A stretch of DNA of 61,591 nt from Clostridia bacterium (GTDB taxonomy: Bacteria; Bacillota; Clostridia; Oscillospirales; Ruminococcaceae): positions 1 through 61,591 of the forward strand of contig RZZW01000015.1 of the NCBI GenBank assembly GCA_009929695.1, written 5' to 3'. The notes beneath the pieces are model-generated. The model saw nothing but the letters and a program-made list of their open reading frames with translations, was not told the origin of the DNA and made no database searches. Numbering within the stretch: the first letter of the stretch is position 1; each line of letters opens with the position of its first letter. Shown piece after piece: positions 1 to 7,615 of the stretch. The position numbers were made by a program, and so were the translations under genes.

Positions 1-98
1 CCCTATCATTCCACCTATCGAATTATCAGTTCTCCTAAACTGAACTTTTTACGTTCTTTGTTTAGTGCCTAACCTTTTCAGTTAGGAACGTGTCGCAC
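1..98 (-). mobile_element. 5' end of a probable group II intron inserted in virB4
   Basis: Read on the minus strand, the VirB4 frame is colinear with its family up to Asn-Leu-Tyr-Pro-Phe-Asn and then changes abruptly at base 99/98. The new sequence opens with GTGCGACACGTTCC, matching the GUGYG 5' boundary of bacterial group II introns. It then forms a hairpin (CCTAAC/GTTAGG) nested inside CGTTC/GAACG, as expected for the start of domain I. The insertion falls after the first base of what would be a Tyr codon. The rest of the intron, with any reverse transcriptase, lies outside the window. Seen: the boundary and hairpins. Inferred: intron identity. Confidence 0.6.
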
Positions 99-726
99 AG
101 TTAAAGGGGTACAGGTTCGCCACGCTGGATGCGGGGAGTACCCGTTCATACTGGCTGCCGAACACATTGCGACCGGCAGGGCCAACGGCGAGAAAGCCCT
201 CACGCTGGCGAAGCATGAGTCTGTCTACATTGAGCTTGGAGCGCACCAGCTCGGTGAGCACATCGGTTTGCAGCAGCTTCAGCGCATCCAAATCGTGGGC
301 GGTCAGTTCAATGTAAACCGCACAGTGCAAAAGCGGCTCACGGTTGCGGTGCATGGTGGACACCAGCGTTACCACATCCTGCAGGTTGCTTTCAGCGGTT
401 ACCGTCTGCTGGAGATCATTGGTGTTGCTTCTGTCCATGCGGTTTTTGTTGGCTGCATTGTGAATGATTTTCTTTTCCTCATTTGCCGTCACCTGTCGAG
501 TATAAATACGGAGAGTCACACCGTCCTTTTCTCCGAGGTGGCGCAGGATTGCCTGCTCATCGGTGGAGGTGGGATATTCCCGCAGCACCCAAACACAGCG
601 GTAGGTGTTGCCACAAATAAAATGATCCGTGTTGAATTTGATGATGCCGGGGGCGATCATATCAAGGAAATCCTTGATTTTTATGCTCTCCGGCAGTGCC
701 ACTTTTTTCTTCTCTGCTTTTTTCAT
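82..726 (-). CDS. VirB4-type conjugal transfer ATPase, N-terminal exon only
   Basis: This is the N-terminal part (about 209 residues) of the VirB4/TraE-like ATPase that powers the type IV secretion channel of clostridial conjugative elements (CD1110-like family). The recognisable N-domain runs from the basic start (MKKAEKKK) through a segment with DRLMLRQREG to LYPFN. The Walker boxes, which lie further downstream in the family, are absent. The last few codons to the stop are intron sequence rather than ATPase. A good SD (GGGAGGAAAGCGC) precedes the ATG. It is the last visible gene of the leftward element operon, 12 bp after the secreted-protein gene. It may be functional if the intron splices; otherwise it is a dead fragment. 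Confidence 0.75.
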   Translation of the reverse strand: MKKAEKKKVALPESIKIKDFLDMIAPGIIKFNTDHFICGNTYRCVWVLREYPTSTDEQAILRHLGEKDGVTLRIYTRQVTANEEKKIIHNAANKNRMDRSNTNDLQQTVTAESNLQDVVTLVSTMHRNREPLLHCAVYIELTAHDLDALKLLQTDVLTELVRSKLNVDRLMLRQREGFLAVGPAGRNVFGSQYERVLPASSVANLYPFNCATRS

Positions 727-738
727 GCGCTTTCCTCC

Positions 739-1374
739 CTACATTAAGATAGTAATGACACCATCTGTATACACGCAGTTTGCAACTGTGCCACCGGCTA
801 CCGAGTGGAATGCTGCGTTCATCTCTGCCCACAATGCTGCGTAGTTAGCATCCTGACTATTTTCCGTGTTGTAATCTGCCACTATAAAAGTGGCAATGAT
901 TTCGGTGCAATCGCCGCTGCGCACAAGGCCGAGATTACCCATCATACTATCGGCTTGGTTCGTGGCGAGCAGCATCGCCAATTCATCGGTGATATAGTTT
1001 TCACTTTCCACCGTGGGGACTTCCTCGGCAGGATTGTTTGGCAAATCTCCCTCGGAAGATATTTCGCGCTCATCAATGATTTCAGAAGATGCTATATCTT
1101 CGCTTGGTGCATCGGAACTATCAGCATCCGTGAGTGACGAGCTGTCCTCAATGGGCGGCTCTGCCGTATCTTCGGGTGCGCTTTCCGGTGTGCTGCTCGC
1201 ATCCGCTTGTGGCAGCGAGGACACATCGGAACTAGGTTCATCGGGAATGGAACTGCTTTCAGCCACAGAAGAAGTAGGGATTGAGGCATCTTCCACGGTT
1301 GGTGCATCGGGCAGCGCCGCACCCATCAGGCACATACTGGCGGCAAGGACACAGGAAATTAGTTTCAGTTTCAT
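739..1374 (-). CDS. secreted Ser/Glu/Pro-rich element protein
   Basis: A protein of 211 residues with a clear signal peptide (MKLKLISCVLAASMCLMGA). A low-complexity linker of about 110 residues follows, dominated by Ser, Glu, Asp, Pro and Ala. A small folded C-terminal part of about 75 residues begins near YITDELAMLLATNQ. No catalytic motif or named domain is recognised. The SD AAAAGGAGAACC lies 6 bp upstream. It lies between the surface-protein gene and virB4, a position where clostridial conjugative elements often carry exported accessory proteins. A cell-surface or mating-channel-associated role is inference only. Confidence 0.6.
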   Translation of the reverse strand: MKLKLISCVLAASMCLMGAALPDAPTVEDASIPTSSVAESSSIPDEPSSDVSSLPQADASSTPESAPEDTAEPPIEDSSSLTDADSSDAPSEDIASSEIIDEREISSEGDLPNNPAEEVPTVESENYITDELAMLLATNQADSMMGNLGLVRSGDCTEIIATFIVADYNTENSQDANYAALWAEMNAAFHSVAGGTVANCVYTDGVITILM

Positions 1375-1397
1375 AAGAGGTTCTCCTTTTCAAAAAT

Positions 1398-1428
1398 AGG
1401 CAGGGCTTACGATTGCAAGCCCTGCCTT
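1398..1428 (-). terminator. hairpin between surface-protein and secreted-protein genes
   Basis: Perfect 11-bp inverted repeat (AGGCAGGGCTT/AAGCCCTGCCT) with a 9-nt loop, followed on the minus strand by TATTTTTG. It is a likely intrinsic terminator or attenuator inside the element operon. It would reduce transcription into the secreted protein and virB4 genes. Confidence 0.6.
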
Positions 1429-1434
1429 AGTTGG

Positions 1435-2718
1435 TTATTCGGTTACAGTTTCTTCTTCACTTTCGTCTGCGCAACGATCTTTTTTGCGTGAAACAAAAAG
1501 CAAAATGGCGTTGCCGATTGCCAAAATTGTAAAGAATACAGTCCACCAGTCCACGAATCGGAAACGCCATACAAGCGGCTGCGTGATAAAGAACAACAGC
1601 ACGCTTAAAAGTGCGAACACAACACTCCATACACCATATCCGCTGGCGGAACACTGTTTTTCCTCATTTTCTGTGTCATCTTCTTTGTGCTTTTTCTTGC
1701 GCAGGCGCAGCAATGATAACATGGCAAGCACCATCGTGAGCAGTGTCAGCAGCAAATCCATCACGGTCAAGCGGGGCTGTACGGTTTTTTCCAGTGCAGG
1801 GACTGGCTCAACTATGGTGTCCGGCTTAGATGTTTCCGGTTCTGGCTGAGGTTTTACTTCGGGCGTAGGCTGCGGTGTTTCGGGCTTTTGTGGTTTCGCA
1901 GGTACCGCAATCTGCGTGACCGGCACGGTATACGTTGTTTTGTTTCCGCACAGGTCCCACACCACAAAAGGGTATTCGCCGTTTTTGACTACCTCATAAG
2001 TCGTTTCGCTGACTGCATACACCACTGAGCCGTCCGGCTTGACAATACTGCCGGTTCCTGCAATCGAAGAATCTGCACTAAAGTTGATCGTCACCTTGCC
2101 ACTTTTGTCTGCGGTCAACGTATGGGTGGCGGTCGGTGGCGTTTTGTCCAGCAGAAAATCGCGCACTTTTTCTTCGCTTACGTTTCCTGCAATATCCCCC
2201 ACACGGACGATGACCATTGCCGCCTGTTCTTCGGTAAATACGGGCGGTTTTTCAAGAGTAAAGGTCTGCCAATCGCCGTCCGCTACCTTGTACTCATAGC
2301 GGTCAATGCCCGAAGCATCGTCTTTTGCCGAAGCGGTCAGGGTGATATCTTTGTTGTAATACTCCGGTTTTTCGCCGTAGTCGGGATAGCTTACGCCTTC
2401 GGAATGCGCAAAGTGGAAATCCACGGTCGGCTTTATAAGGTCGATGTTTTTGACCGGAACAGTGAGCGTGATTTTGTTGCCTGCGTTGTCGATGACTATA
2501 AAATCGTAACTACCGTTGATTTTCACAACAAACTCGGCACTGTCCGCTTCTACCACAGTTTCATCAGGCAGCTGAATGGATTTGACGCCGCTCGGCTCGT
2601 ATCCATCATCGGGCGCAGGATCGGTGGTGGATACTTTAATGGTTACGGTCTGGTTCGTCCAGTTCTCCGGCGTAATGGTGTACTCGGCTTTCGGGGCAAG
2701 GTGGTCAAGATTTTTCAC
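1435..2718 (-). CDS. surface protein with Ig-like repeats and membrane anchor, 5' truncated
   Basis: Contains bacterial Ig-like/Cna-type repeats. The unit with SGV..I.LPD.TVV and DNAGN near the start recurs in degenerate form further on. A Pro-rich linker (PKPQKPETPQPTPE...) leads to two C-terminal hydrophobic regions around MDLLLTLLTMVLAMLSLL and SVVFALLSVLLFF onward, with an Arg/Lys-rich tail. The listed GTG start is formal only. The same frame continues upstream to about 2865 and encodes another repeat copy (YAPSGVDFITLPDG...). No signal peptide or real start exists, because the frame runs into the antirestriction-like gene. This is therefore the 3' part of a larger adhesin-like gene whose beginning has been lost by rearrangement. 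Expression is doubtful. Confidence 0.6.
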   Translation of the reverse strand: MKNLDHLAPKAEYTITPENWTNQTVTIKVSTTDPAPDDGYEPSGVKSIQLPDETVVEADSAEFVVKINGSYDFIVIDNAGNKITLTVPVKNIDLIKPTVDFHFAHSEGVSYPDYGEKPEYYNKDITLTASAKDDASGIDRYEYKVADGDWQTFTLEKPPVFTEEQAAMVIVRVGDIAGNVSEEKVRDFLLDKTPPTATHTLTADKSGKVTINFSADSSIAGTGSIVKPDGSVVYAVSETTYEVVKNGEYPFVVWDLCGNKTTYTVPVTQIAVPAKPQKPETPQPTPEVKPQPEPETSKPDTIVEPVPALEKTVQPRLTVMDLLLTLLTMVLAMLSLLRLRKKKHKEDDTENEEKQCSASGYGVWSVVFALLSVLLFFITQPLVWRFRFVDWWTVFFTILAIGNAILLFVSRKKDRCADESEEETVTE

Positions 2719-2846
2719 TTCAACTCTGTAATCGGAGCTGTTTCCAGCTTTATCGGTTACGGTAAATTCGTACCAGCCGTTTTCCGTTACATCAAAATCA
2801 GCTTTGTCGCCATCAACGACCGTGCCATCCGGCAGTGTGATAAAAT

Positions 2847-3725
2847 CTACACCGCTGGGGGCATAAAAGTGTAGACTTGATCCTTGGTAAAGTTTTTGAT
2901 GATCCCGGCAAGCTCATTGAGCTGGTCAATATCTTCTAAAAATCCGAAAGACTCCGCAAGCTGGGGAATCGTGCTTTCGTATTGATAAAAGCAACATCCA
3001 TCAATTTCGTCTGCACCGATTTCAGCCAGAGCCGCATTGAATGCTTCTTCTGTGTAGGGCAGAGCCAGAGCAACGCAGTGTTCATCATTTGGCTCATCGC
3101 CCTGAGGCAGAGTTGCGATTTCCAGTAAAAACACATGATTCGGCTTTTGAGGAAACGGCAGATTCTCACTGCTGTATTGACGGCTTATCTCGCCGCTGTG
3201 GACGACATATCCTTTTTCAGTGAACACACCGCCCTCGGCGGACCGCGTCTTTTTGCCGATTTCTGCATAATTGAGCAAATCGTATGCCGCATCCGGCAGA
3301 TTTTCAGGGATAACGGGAAAATCATTTTCCACATAAAATCGCCCAAGCTGTTCGTCGTCAAACACACTGTTTGCAATTTGGCAGTCACTGATGCTGTGAG
3401 TCATATTGATAAGCCGTTCCACCTGAATAGGGGCATAATCGGTTTTGATAGTATCCATCATCACCATGCCCTCAAAGCAGTCCAGCTCCCACTGGCTCAA
3501 GGCGGCAAGCCTTTTCGCAAGTAGATTAAGCTCATACGGATTTGCACTGTCCGGAATAAGCTGTGGCAGATAGTCCTGCTTACAGCTTGTGACCTCTACA
3601 CTGTAAATGTCTCGCTCATTGGTGATGCCAGCTCTGTCCAAGGCATCCAGAAGTGCATAGTCTGCGGCGGGCAGAGACAGCTTGGCAAAGTGCTGTGAAC
3701 CCTGTTTTAAGAGAGATACTTCCAA
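2847..3725 (-). CDS. ArdA/antirestriction-like element protein, C-terminally truncated
   Basis: Family of large acidic antirestriction-like proteins of clostridial conjugative elements, thought to shield incoming DNA from restriction. The start is taken at TTG 3725, 8 bp after AAAGGAG, giving MEVSLLKQGSQHFAKLSLPA; the ATG at 3758 has no SD and lies in a hairpin. It is paralogous in layout to the 258+138 residue pair at 7198-8392: AYDLLNYAEIGKKTRSAEGG in the middle, ALPYTEEAFNAALAEIG later, and a FLEDIDQLNELAGIIKNF segment that matches the start of the 138-residue half. After DQVYTF the protein stops within a few codons, where the paralog goes on for over 100 residues. The end is thus a rearrangement junction with the surface-protein gene. 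Confidence 0.6.
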   Translation of the reverse strand: MEVSLLKQGSQHFAKLSLPAADYALLDALDRAGITNERDIYSVEVTSCKQDYLPQLIPDSANPYELNLLAKRLAALSQWELDCFEGMVMMDTIKTDYAPIQVERLINMTHSISDCQIANSVFDDEQLGRFYVENDFPVIPENLPDAAYDLLNYAEIGKKTRSAEGGVFTEKGYVVHSGEISRQYSSENLPFPQKPNHVFLLEIATLPQGDEPNDEHCVALALPYTEEAFNAALAEIGADEIDGCCFYQYESTIPQLAESFGFLEDIDQLNELAGIIKNFTKDQVYTFMPPAV

Positions 3726-3744
3726 TATCGTCGCTCCTTTCATA

Positions 3745-3788
3745 GCAGAAGGCATCACCGCTTTTTACAGCGGCAATGCCTTCTGTGC
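3745..3788. terminator. hairpin downstream of the antirestriction-like gene start region
   Basis: Inverted repeat GCAGAAGGCAT...ATGCCTTCTGTGC with an inner CCGCT/AGCGG stem around a TTTTAC loop. It lies between the SLOG gene and the antirestriction-like gene, and overlaps the upstream ATG that was rejected as start. No strong T run follows, so it may be an attenuator or processing site instead of a strong terminator. Confidence 0.4.
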
Positions 3789-3791
3789 CAT

Positions 3792-4301
3792 TCATAATAG
3801 GTTGATAATTTCAAGATTTTGTCTTTCTGCCATACGGACGGTCTGCGCTGTGCCGCTGACGGACTGTCTGTTCCAGCAGCAGATCACTCTGTTGCTGTGG
3901 TCCACCATGTACTGGTTGCGCTGGGCATAGCACTGGTTGTAGTAGTGGGTGTTCAGCGTGATGACCTCGTCGCATTTGGGCATGATTTCATAGTACAATT
4001 CGTGATCGGCCACAGAAAACCGCGCGGCCTGTTCCTCAAAGGGTATCACGGCAATCAGCCGGATTTGCCGGGGATTTTGCAGTTCGATCAGCGTTTTCTT
4101 TTTCAGCACTTCCTCTGCTGCCATAAGGTCAAAGCCATAAGCACCGCCGAACAAAAAGGTGTCATAGCCGTCCTGCAAGGCTCTTTCAATTTCATTTGCC
4201 AGCCTTTTCCGCAGCAGCACCAGCCCATCGCCCTGGGGGAGCTTTTCTGTGCGGTGGCCTGTAAAGCACACCGTTTTTTCTCGCACAATATTCTCGTTCA
4301 C
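3792..4301 (-). CDS. SLOG/DUF1273 family protein (YpsA-like)
   Basis: A protein of 169 residues with the family's N-terminal strand and loop TVCFTGHRTEKLP, a central GGAYGFDLMAAEEVL nucleotide-binding loop and a later NQYMVDHSNRVICCWN segment. SLOG (SMF/LOG-like Rossmann) proteins are thought to bind nucleotide-type ligands and often accompany mobile elements. The ligand for this branch is unknown. Its start is 139 bp from the divergent XRE gene and it is the first gene of the leftward block below the regulator. Control by that regulator is inferred from position. Confidence 0.8.
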   Translation of the reverse strand: MNENIVREKTVCFTGHRTEKLPQGDGLVLLRKRLANEIERALQDGYDTFLFGGAYGFDLMAAEEVLKKKTLIELQNPRQIRLIAVIPFEEQAARFSVADHELYYEIMPKCDEVITLNTHYYNQCYAQRNQYMVDHSNRVICCWNRQSVSGTAQTVRMAERQNLEIINLL

Positions 4302-4375
4302 TTTTCATCCTCCAATCAGTGGTATTTGTTGTAGTGTTCAGTTTAATACTAACTAAACAGTATAACAATGCACAC

Positions 4376-4404
4376 TGAACAAGTCAAGTTAGCTCAGTTA
4401 TAAT
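4376..4404 (+). promoter_or_regulatory. promoter of the XRE regulator, divergent region
   Basis: A TGAACA box at 4376-4381 and a consensus TATAAT at 4399-4404 are separated by 17 bp, followed by the SD CGGAGGG at 4426-4432. The divergent spacer 4302-4439 also carries AGTT-rich repeats (GTTCAGTTTAATACTAACT, CAAGTTAGCTCAGTT) that could be operator half-sites for autoregulation. Confidence 0.5.
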
Positions 4405-4439
4405 TTATAGTGTGATACATCATATCGGAGGGTGAGAAA

Positions 4440-4754
4440 ATGGAACGATTAAAGGAATTGCGAGAGGCGAAGAAGCTCTCGCAGGTTAAGCTGGGCATCA
4501 TGCTTTCCGTCGCGCAGGAAACCATCAGCGGCTACGAAATTGGGCGTGCTCAGCCCAGCGTGGATATGCTGGTCAAGCTGGCGGATGTTTTGGGTGCATC
4601 TGTTGACTACATTTTAGAGCGAACAGATGTCAAAACCGTGATTAAAACCGCAGAGCTGTCCGAACAGGAAACCGAGCTGTTGACTCTGTTCCGCGGACTG
4701 AGCGATGCAAAGCGGGAGCGTGCCCTTGGTATGCTGACCGCACTGGAAGACTGA
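4440..4754 (+). CDS. XRE-family HTH transcriptional regulator
   Basis: A protein of 104 residues. Residues 3-58 are a classic Cro/C1 helix-turn-helix (LKELREAKKLSQVKLG, then QETISGYEIGRAQPS, then LADVLGASVDYIL). The C-terminal 45 residues are helical and charged, suited to dimerisation. It is the only plus-strand gene in the element part and faces the SLOG operon. It is a likely repressor of element genes by analogy with other conjugative elements. SD CGGAGGG; an intrinsic terminator follows directly. Confidence 0.9.
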   Translation: MERLKELREAKKLSQVKLGIMLSVAQETISGYEIGRAQPSVDMLVKLADVLGASVDYILERTDVKTVIKTAELSEQETELLTLFRGLSDAKRERALGMLTALED

Positions 4755-4757
4755 GGG

Positions 4758-4788
4758 ACGGCAGGATGATTTTCATCTTGCCGTTTTT
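4758..4788 (+). terminator. intrinsic terminator of the XRE gene
   Basis: Stem ACGGCA.GATG/CATC.TGCCGT with a TTTT loop and a TTTTT tail directly after the XRE stop codon. Confidence 0.8.
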
Positions 4789-4790
4789 CC

Positions 4791-5054
4791 TTATCCCATA
4801 GTCATTGTTATGCCCTGCGCTTCTTCCGGTTGAATCACTGAAAAGCTGTCCTCGCCCGGAATCAGCGAAAGGCTGCGGCCGTTGTCCCATTTCATCATGA
4901 GCTGACCGGCATCGTCCACGGCCTGCACAACGCCCTCTGTACCGGGCGGGATGGGTGCGTAGGGGTCATCCATGGCTTCAAGGCGAATGCGGGTTCCTGC
5001 GGGATACCGCGCCTTGATTCGCTCCACCTGTTCTCTTGAGGGAAATCCATTCAT
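4791..5054 (-). CDS. DUF4314 protein (short form)
   Basis: 87 residues from ATG 5054. This start is preferred over 5123 because GGAGGT sits 7 bp upstream and the upstream codons overlap the preceding gene. It consists almost entirely of a DUF4314 domain: YPAGTRIRLEAMDDPYAPIP, then GTEGVV..VDDAGQLMMKWDNG, an SH3-like small barrel of unknown role found on conjugative elements. It is a close paralog of the N-terminal domain of the next gene upstream, so the two probably arose by tandem duplication. The SD is embedded in the last codons of the upstream gene, implying translational coupling. Confidence 0.8.
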   Translation of the reverse strand: MNGFPSREQVERIKARYPAGTRIRLEAMDDPYAPIPPGTEGVVQAVDDAGQLMMKWDNGRSLSLIPGEDSFSVIQPEEAQGITMTMG

Positions 5055-5055
5055 A

Positions 5056-5784
5056 TCACATACCTCCAAATTCCATTTTATAGTTTTGTTCTTCCATGCC
5101 CATTTCGGCAGCCGTTTGCACACACCAGTGATCCCATTGCCAAAGGTGTGCGTACATCTCGTTGCCGTTACTCATCTTTATAGGGCGCTGCTCAAAGCCC
5201 TCTCCAAGGCCGTCACTGGCTTGCCCGGACACATACTCCTTGAGCGTGTCCAGCTCTGCGGGATTCAGTTCTCCAATCACCTGGCAAACCGCAACACCCC
5301 AGAGCTTTTTATCCCGAACCTCTGCGGTGAACACGCAGGACTTCACCTTATCGTTGACGCTGTCATTTTCGTGATAGTAGTGCATGAGACCGCGCTCGGA
5401 TTCCGTGGGCAGAGCCTCCCGCTGGAGGGCGGCAATGATATGGTCGGCTTCACGAACCATTTCGCCGTCGTCCAAGTTCAGCTCCGTATCATCCATGTCG
5501 CCCCATTGATTTCTCTCATAGTAGGTGACAGACATGGGCATATACAGCTTGAGCGTGTGCGTTTCGGGCGGCAAAACAGTGAAGCTGTCCACGCCCATAG
5601 CAAGCCCCAGCCTGCACCCGTTATCCCATGCGCAGAAAAAATTTCCAGCATCATCAATGTGTTCCAGTGTCCCCATGGCGCCGGGTTCAATGGGTGCGTT
5701 GGGGTCTTTCATTTCCCGCAAGCGAATTCGAGAGCCCTGGGGATACTGCTCCCGCATGAATTTCAGCCAGTGTTGATCTACCAT
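5056..5784 (-). CDS. DUF4314 protein with long C-terminal extension
   Basis: 242 residues from ATG 5784, which follows GGAGGAATGTAAAT; earlier in-frame ATGs lie inside the preceding gene. Residues 10-80 are DUF4314 (YPQGSRIRLREMKDPNAPIE, GTLEHIDDAGNFFCAWDNG). The remaining 160 residues (LKLYMPMSVTYYERNQWGD onward) form a second acidic region of unknown fold seen in element proteins. No catalytic motif is seen. It lies in the same tight leftward operon, with its SD overlapping the end of the LPD28 gene. Confidence 0.75.
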   Translation of the reverse strand: MVDQHWLKFMREQYPQGSRIRLREMKDPNAPIEPGAMGTLEHIDDAGNFFCAWDNGCRLGLAMGVDSFTVLPPETHTLKLYMPMSVTYYERNQWGDMDDTELNLDDGEMVREADHIIAALQREALPTESERGLMHYYHENDSVNDKVKSCVFTAEVRDKKLWGVAVCQVIGELNPAELDTLKEYVSGQASDGLGEGFEQRPIKMSNGNEMYAHLWQWDHWCVQTAAEMGMEEQNYKMEFGGM

Positions 5785-5786
5785 AT

Positions 5787-7136
5787 TTACATTCCTCCTA
5801 ATGTCATCGTCGGGCCAGACGGTTCCAGACCGGCAATGCTGAGCTGAAGCCGCTGGGCTGCTTCTTCGATTGTGGGATCTGTCGCAAACCGGGGATTGTC
5901 CTGCCAGCCATCTTCCAACTGGATTTCTCCGGCGTGGGCAATTGCCAGATAGATGGTGGAAACATCGTCCTTGGTGATGCACAGGCGTTTTTCTTCGCTG
6001 GCAAGACCATTGAATTTGTCGATTGCGCCGGTGAGTGACTCAAAATCATGACGAACCTCGCCCTCGCAGCCGAAATTTTCCACCACGAACCAGTCATACT
6101 TATGTGGCAGATTGGGGTTTTCGGCATCCCGCAGTGCCTTGCGGCCTTGCTCGGTCAAACCGTAATCTTCAAGTGGTCGGGGATTATCCTCGCCAAACAT
6201 ATCATAGAGTACATCGTCCACCGCTTTGCGGACGACGGGATCATCGGTCAGCACCTCATACTGAAAGCCGGAGGTTCCTTTGTAGGGCAGCTCATTCTTG
6301 ATGACCTGCACAAAAATATCGTGATCGGTATAGGCCAGCGTTTCGCCGCTGGCAAAGGACACTGTGCCGATGATCGGCTTTTCTGCCGCTTTCATATTCA
6401 GCTCCTGCTGGTGTTTATCGTAGGAATAAATGTAGCAGTTGTAATTCCCGCGCATGGGCGTGCAACGCACCGCGTAGCGATACCGCTCAGACTCGGTGAT
6501 ATATCCAAAGGATTCCTCGTTGAGTGCGCCGCCGTGCGCATAGCAAAAGGAGCTCATCTCACTGAGTCTTTTCAGTGGGCCATATTTTCGCAGCTCATTG
6601 ACCACGGCATCAAATTCAGTCTTGAAATCTACTGTGTTGAAAGCATCTTCATTGTGCGGCCACCATGTGCTATGGAATTCATCGCCGCTTCCAAAATCCT
6701 GCCGCAGATGCCCAACCGTTGCAAGCTGTGCATCTTTTTCAGATGATGCCGAATAAAAAAGTCCCACCTCGTTTTCCGTGGCGGGACGCAGGATGTATTT
6801 TCGAGGATCGGGCGAAAGGGTCAAATCGTGCTTTTCACAAAACTGTGCAAGGCTGAGCTGCTCTCCAAGAAAGTTTATCTTTCCGCTGATTCTTCGGTAG
6901 TCTTTTTCTTTCTGGAATTTTACCGGCTCGGCGGTTAGTACAGCTCCCGCATGGTTCACTGCTACACGGTTTTCCATGGTGATGGGCCTGCCTGGGTCAT
7001 TGTCGCTGCCGCGCAGGTCATAGAGATAAAAGCCCTCCGGCACGGTGTCACGGTCAATGCGGTGATTGGAAAACAGTGCAGGTTTTCCGAATAATTCAAT
7101 GTGTTCAAATTCTTCTTCTCTGACATTTTTGCCCAT
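5787..7136 (-). CDS. LPD28-domain element protein
   Basis: 449 residues. The N-terminal 90 residues match the large polyvalent protein-associated domain 28 pattern: FGKPALFSNHRIDRDTVPEG, LYDLRGSDNDPG, then VAVNHAGAVLT. The middle (EDYGLTEQGRKALRDAENP and flanks) and the C-terminus are acidic and not assigned. LPD domains occur as modules in large polyvalent proteins of phages and conjugative elements that enter or act early in the recipient; here the module is in a stand-alone gene. SD AAGGAG precedes the ATG. Neighbours are antirestriction-like proteins, suggesting a role in establishment of transferred DNA (inference). Confidence 0.7.
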   Translation of the reverse strand: MGKNVREEEFEHIELFGKPALFSNHRIDRDTVPEGFYLYDLRGSDNDPGRPITMENRVAVNHAGAVLTAEPVKFQKEKDYRRISGKINFLGEQLSLAQFCEKHDLTLSPDPRKYILRPATENEVGLFYSASSEKDAQLATVGHLRQDFGSGDEFHSTWWPHNEDAFNTVDFKTEFDAVVNELRKYGPLKRLSEMSSFCYAHGGALNEESFGYITESERYRYAVRCTPMRGNYNCYIYSYDKHQQELNMKAAEKPIIGTVSFASGETLAYTDHDIFVQVIKNELPYKGTSGFQYEVLTDDPVVRKAVDDVLYDMFGEDNPRPLEDYGLTEQGRKALRDAENPNLPHKYDWFVVENFGCEGEVRHDFESLTGAIDKFNGLASEEKRLCITKDDVSTIYLAIAHAGEIQLEDGWQDNPRFATDPTIEEAAQRLQLSIAGLEPSGPTMTLGGM

Positions 7137-7197
7137 AGGTCATCATCTCCTTCATTTTATAGCTACACAACATACCACATCGGCGGCGGGATAGCTA

Positions 7198-7614
7198 TCA
7201 TTCAAGTCCTCCCATCTGGAAGTCTGCCTGCACCTGCTCTGCGGGGTTCTCCATCATGAGTTCCTCCATACTCAATGTGCCGTGATAGGAAATGTACCCG
7301 CGATCCACAAACCAGCCGCTTTCTTGCGCCATGCGCGCACGGCCATATTTTTCATAATCGTAGTAATCCGCAAGGTTTTCGTCATACTCAAAATGCTCGG
7401 ATTTTTGGATCATATATCGCCCGTAATCTTCCGCTGTTTTTGCCGCGGGAATGAAATCAAAAAAATCCAGATTTTTAGTAAGTTGCATCACATGAAACGC
7501 ATCCTCCGGCGCTGCAACCGAAACCACTGCGCCAAGCTTTTCCTTGTCAGCGGGGGCGAGGTCGGCAATGGCTATCGCCATCTGATTCAAGGCAGACAGG
7601 CTTTCGTGTTCCAT
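7198..7614 (-). CDS. antirestriction-like protein, 3' half of a frameshifted gene
   Basis: 138 residues homologous in layout to the C-terminal part of the antirestriction-like family (ESLSALNQMAIAIADLAPAD, then DYYDYEKYGRARMAQESGWF, then GYISYHGTLSMEELM). The ATG at 7614 has no SD and overlaps the stop of the 258-residue ORF. Removing one base from the six-base A run at 7618-7623 joins both halves into one frame of about 397 residues, reading VDIVF-DMEHES. The two ORFs are therefore probably one gene broken by a homopolymer indel, or less likely linked by programmed slippage. Confidence 0.65.
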   Translation of the reverse strand: MEHESLSALNQMAIAIADLAPADKEKLGAVVSVAAPEDAFHVMQLTKNLDFFDFIPAAKTAEDYGRYMIQKSEHFEYDENLADYYDYEKYGRARMAQESGWFVDRGYISYHGTLSMEELMMENPAEQVQADFQMGGLE

Positions 7615-7615
7615 G

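Noticed and set aside
739..1374. LPXTG-type wall anchor on the secreted Ser/Glu-rich protein.
   Set aside because: No LPXTG-like motif or C-terminal hydrophobic tail; the protein ends in a short folded-looking segment.
5056..7136. Shared C-terminal tail (GGM) on two successive element proteins, possibly a secretion or recruitment motif.
   Set aside because: The GGM codons (GGA GGT/GGA ATG) are the Shine-Dalgarno sequences of the next genes, so the likeness follows from translational coupling.
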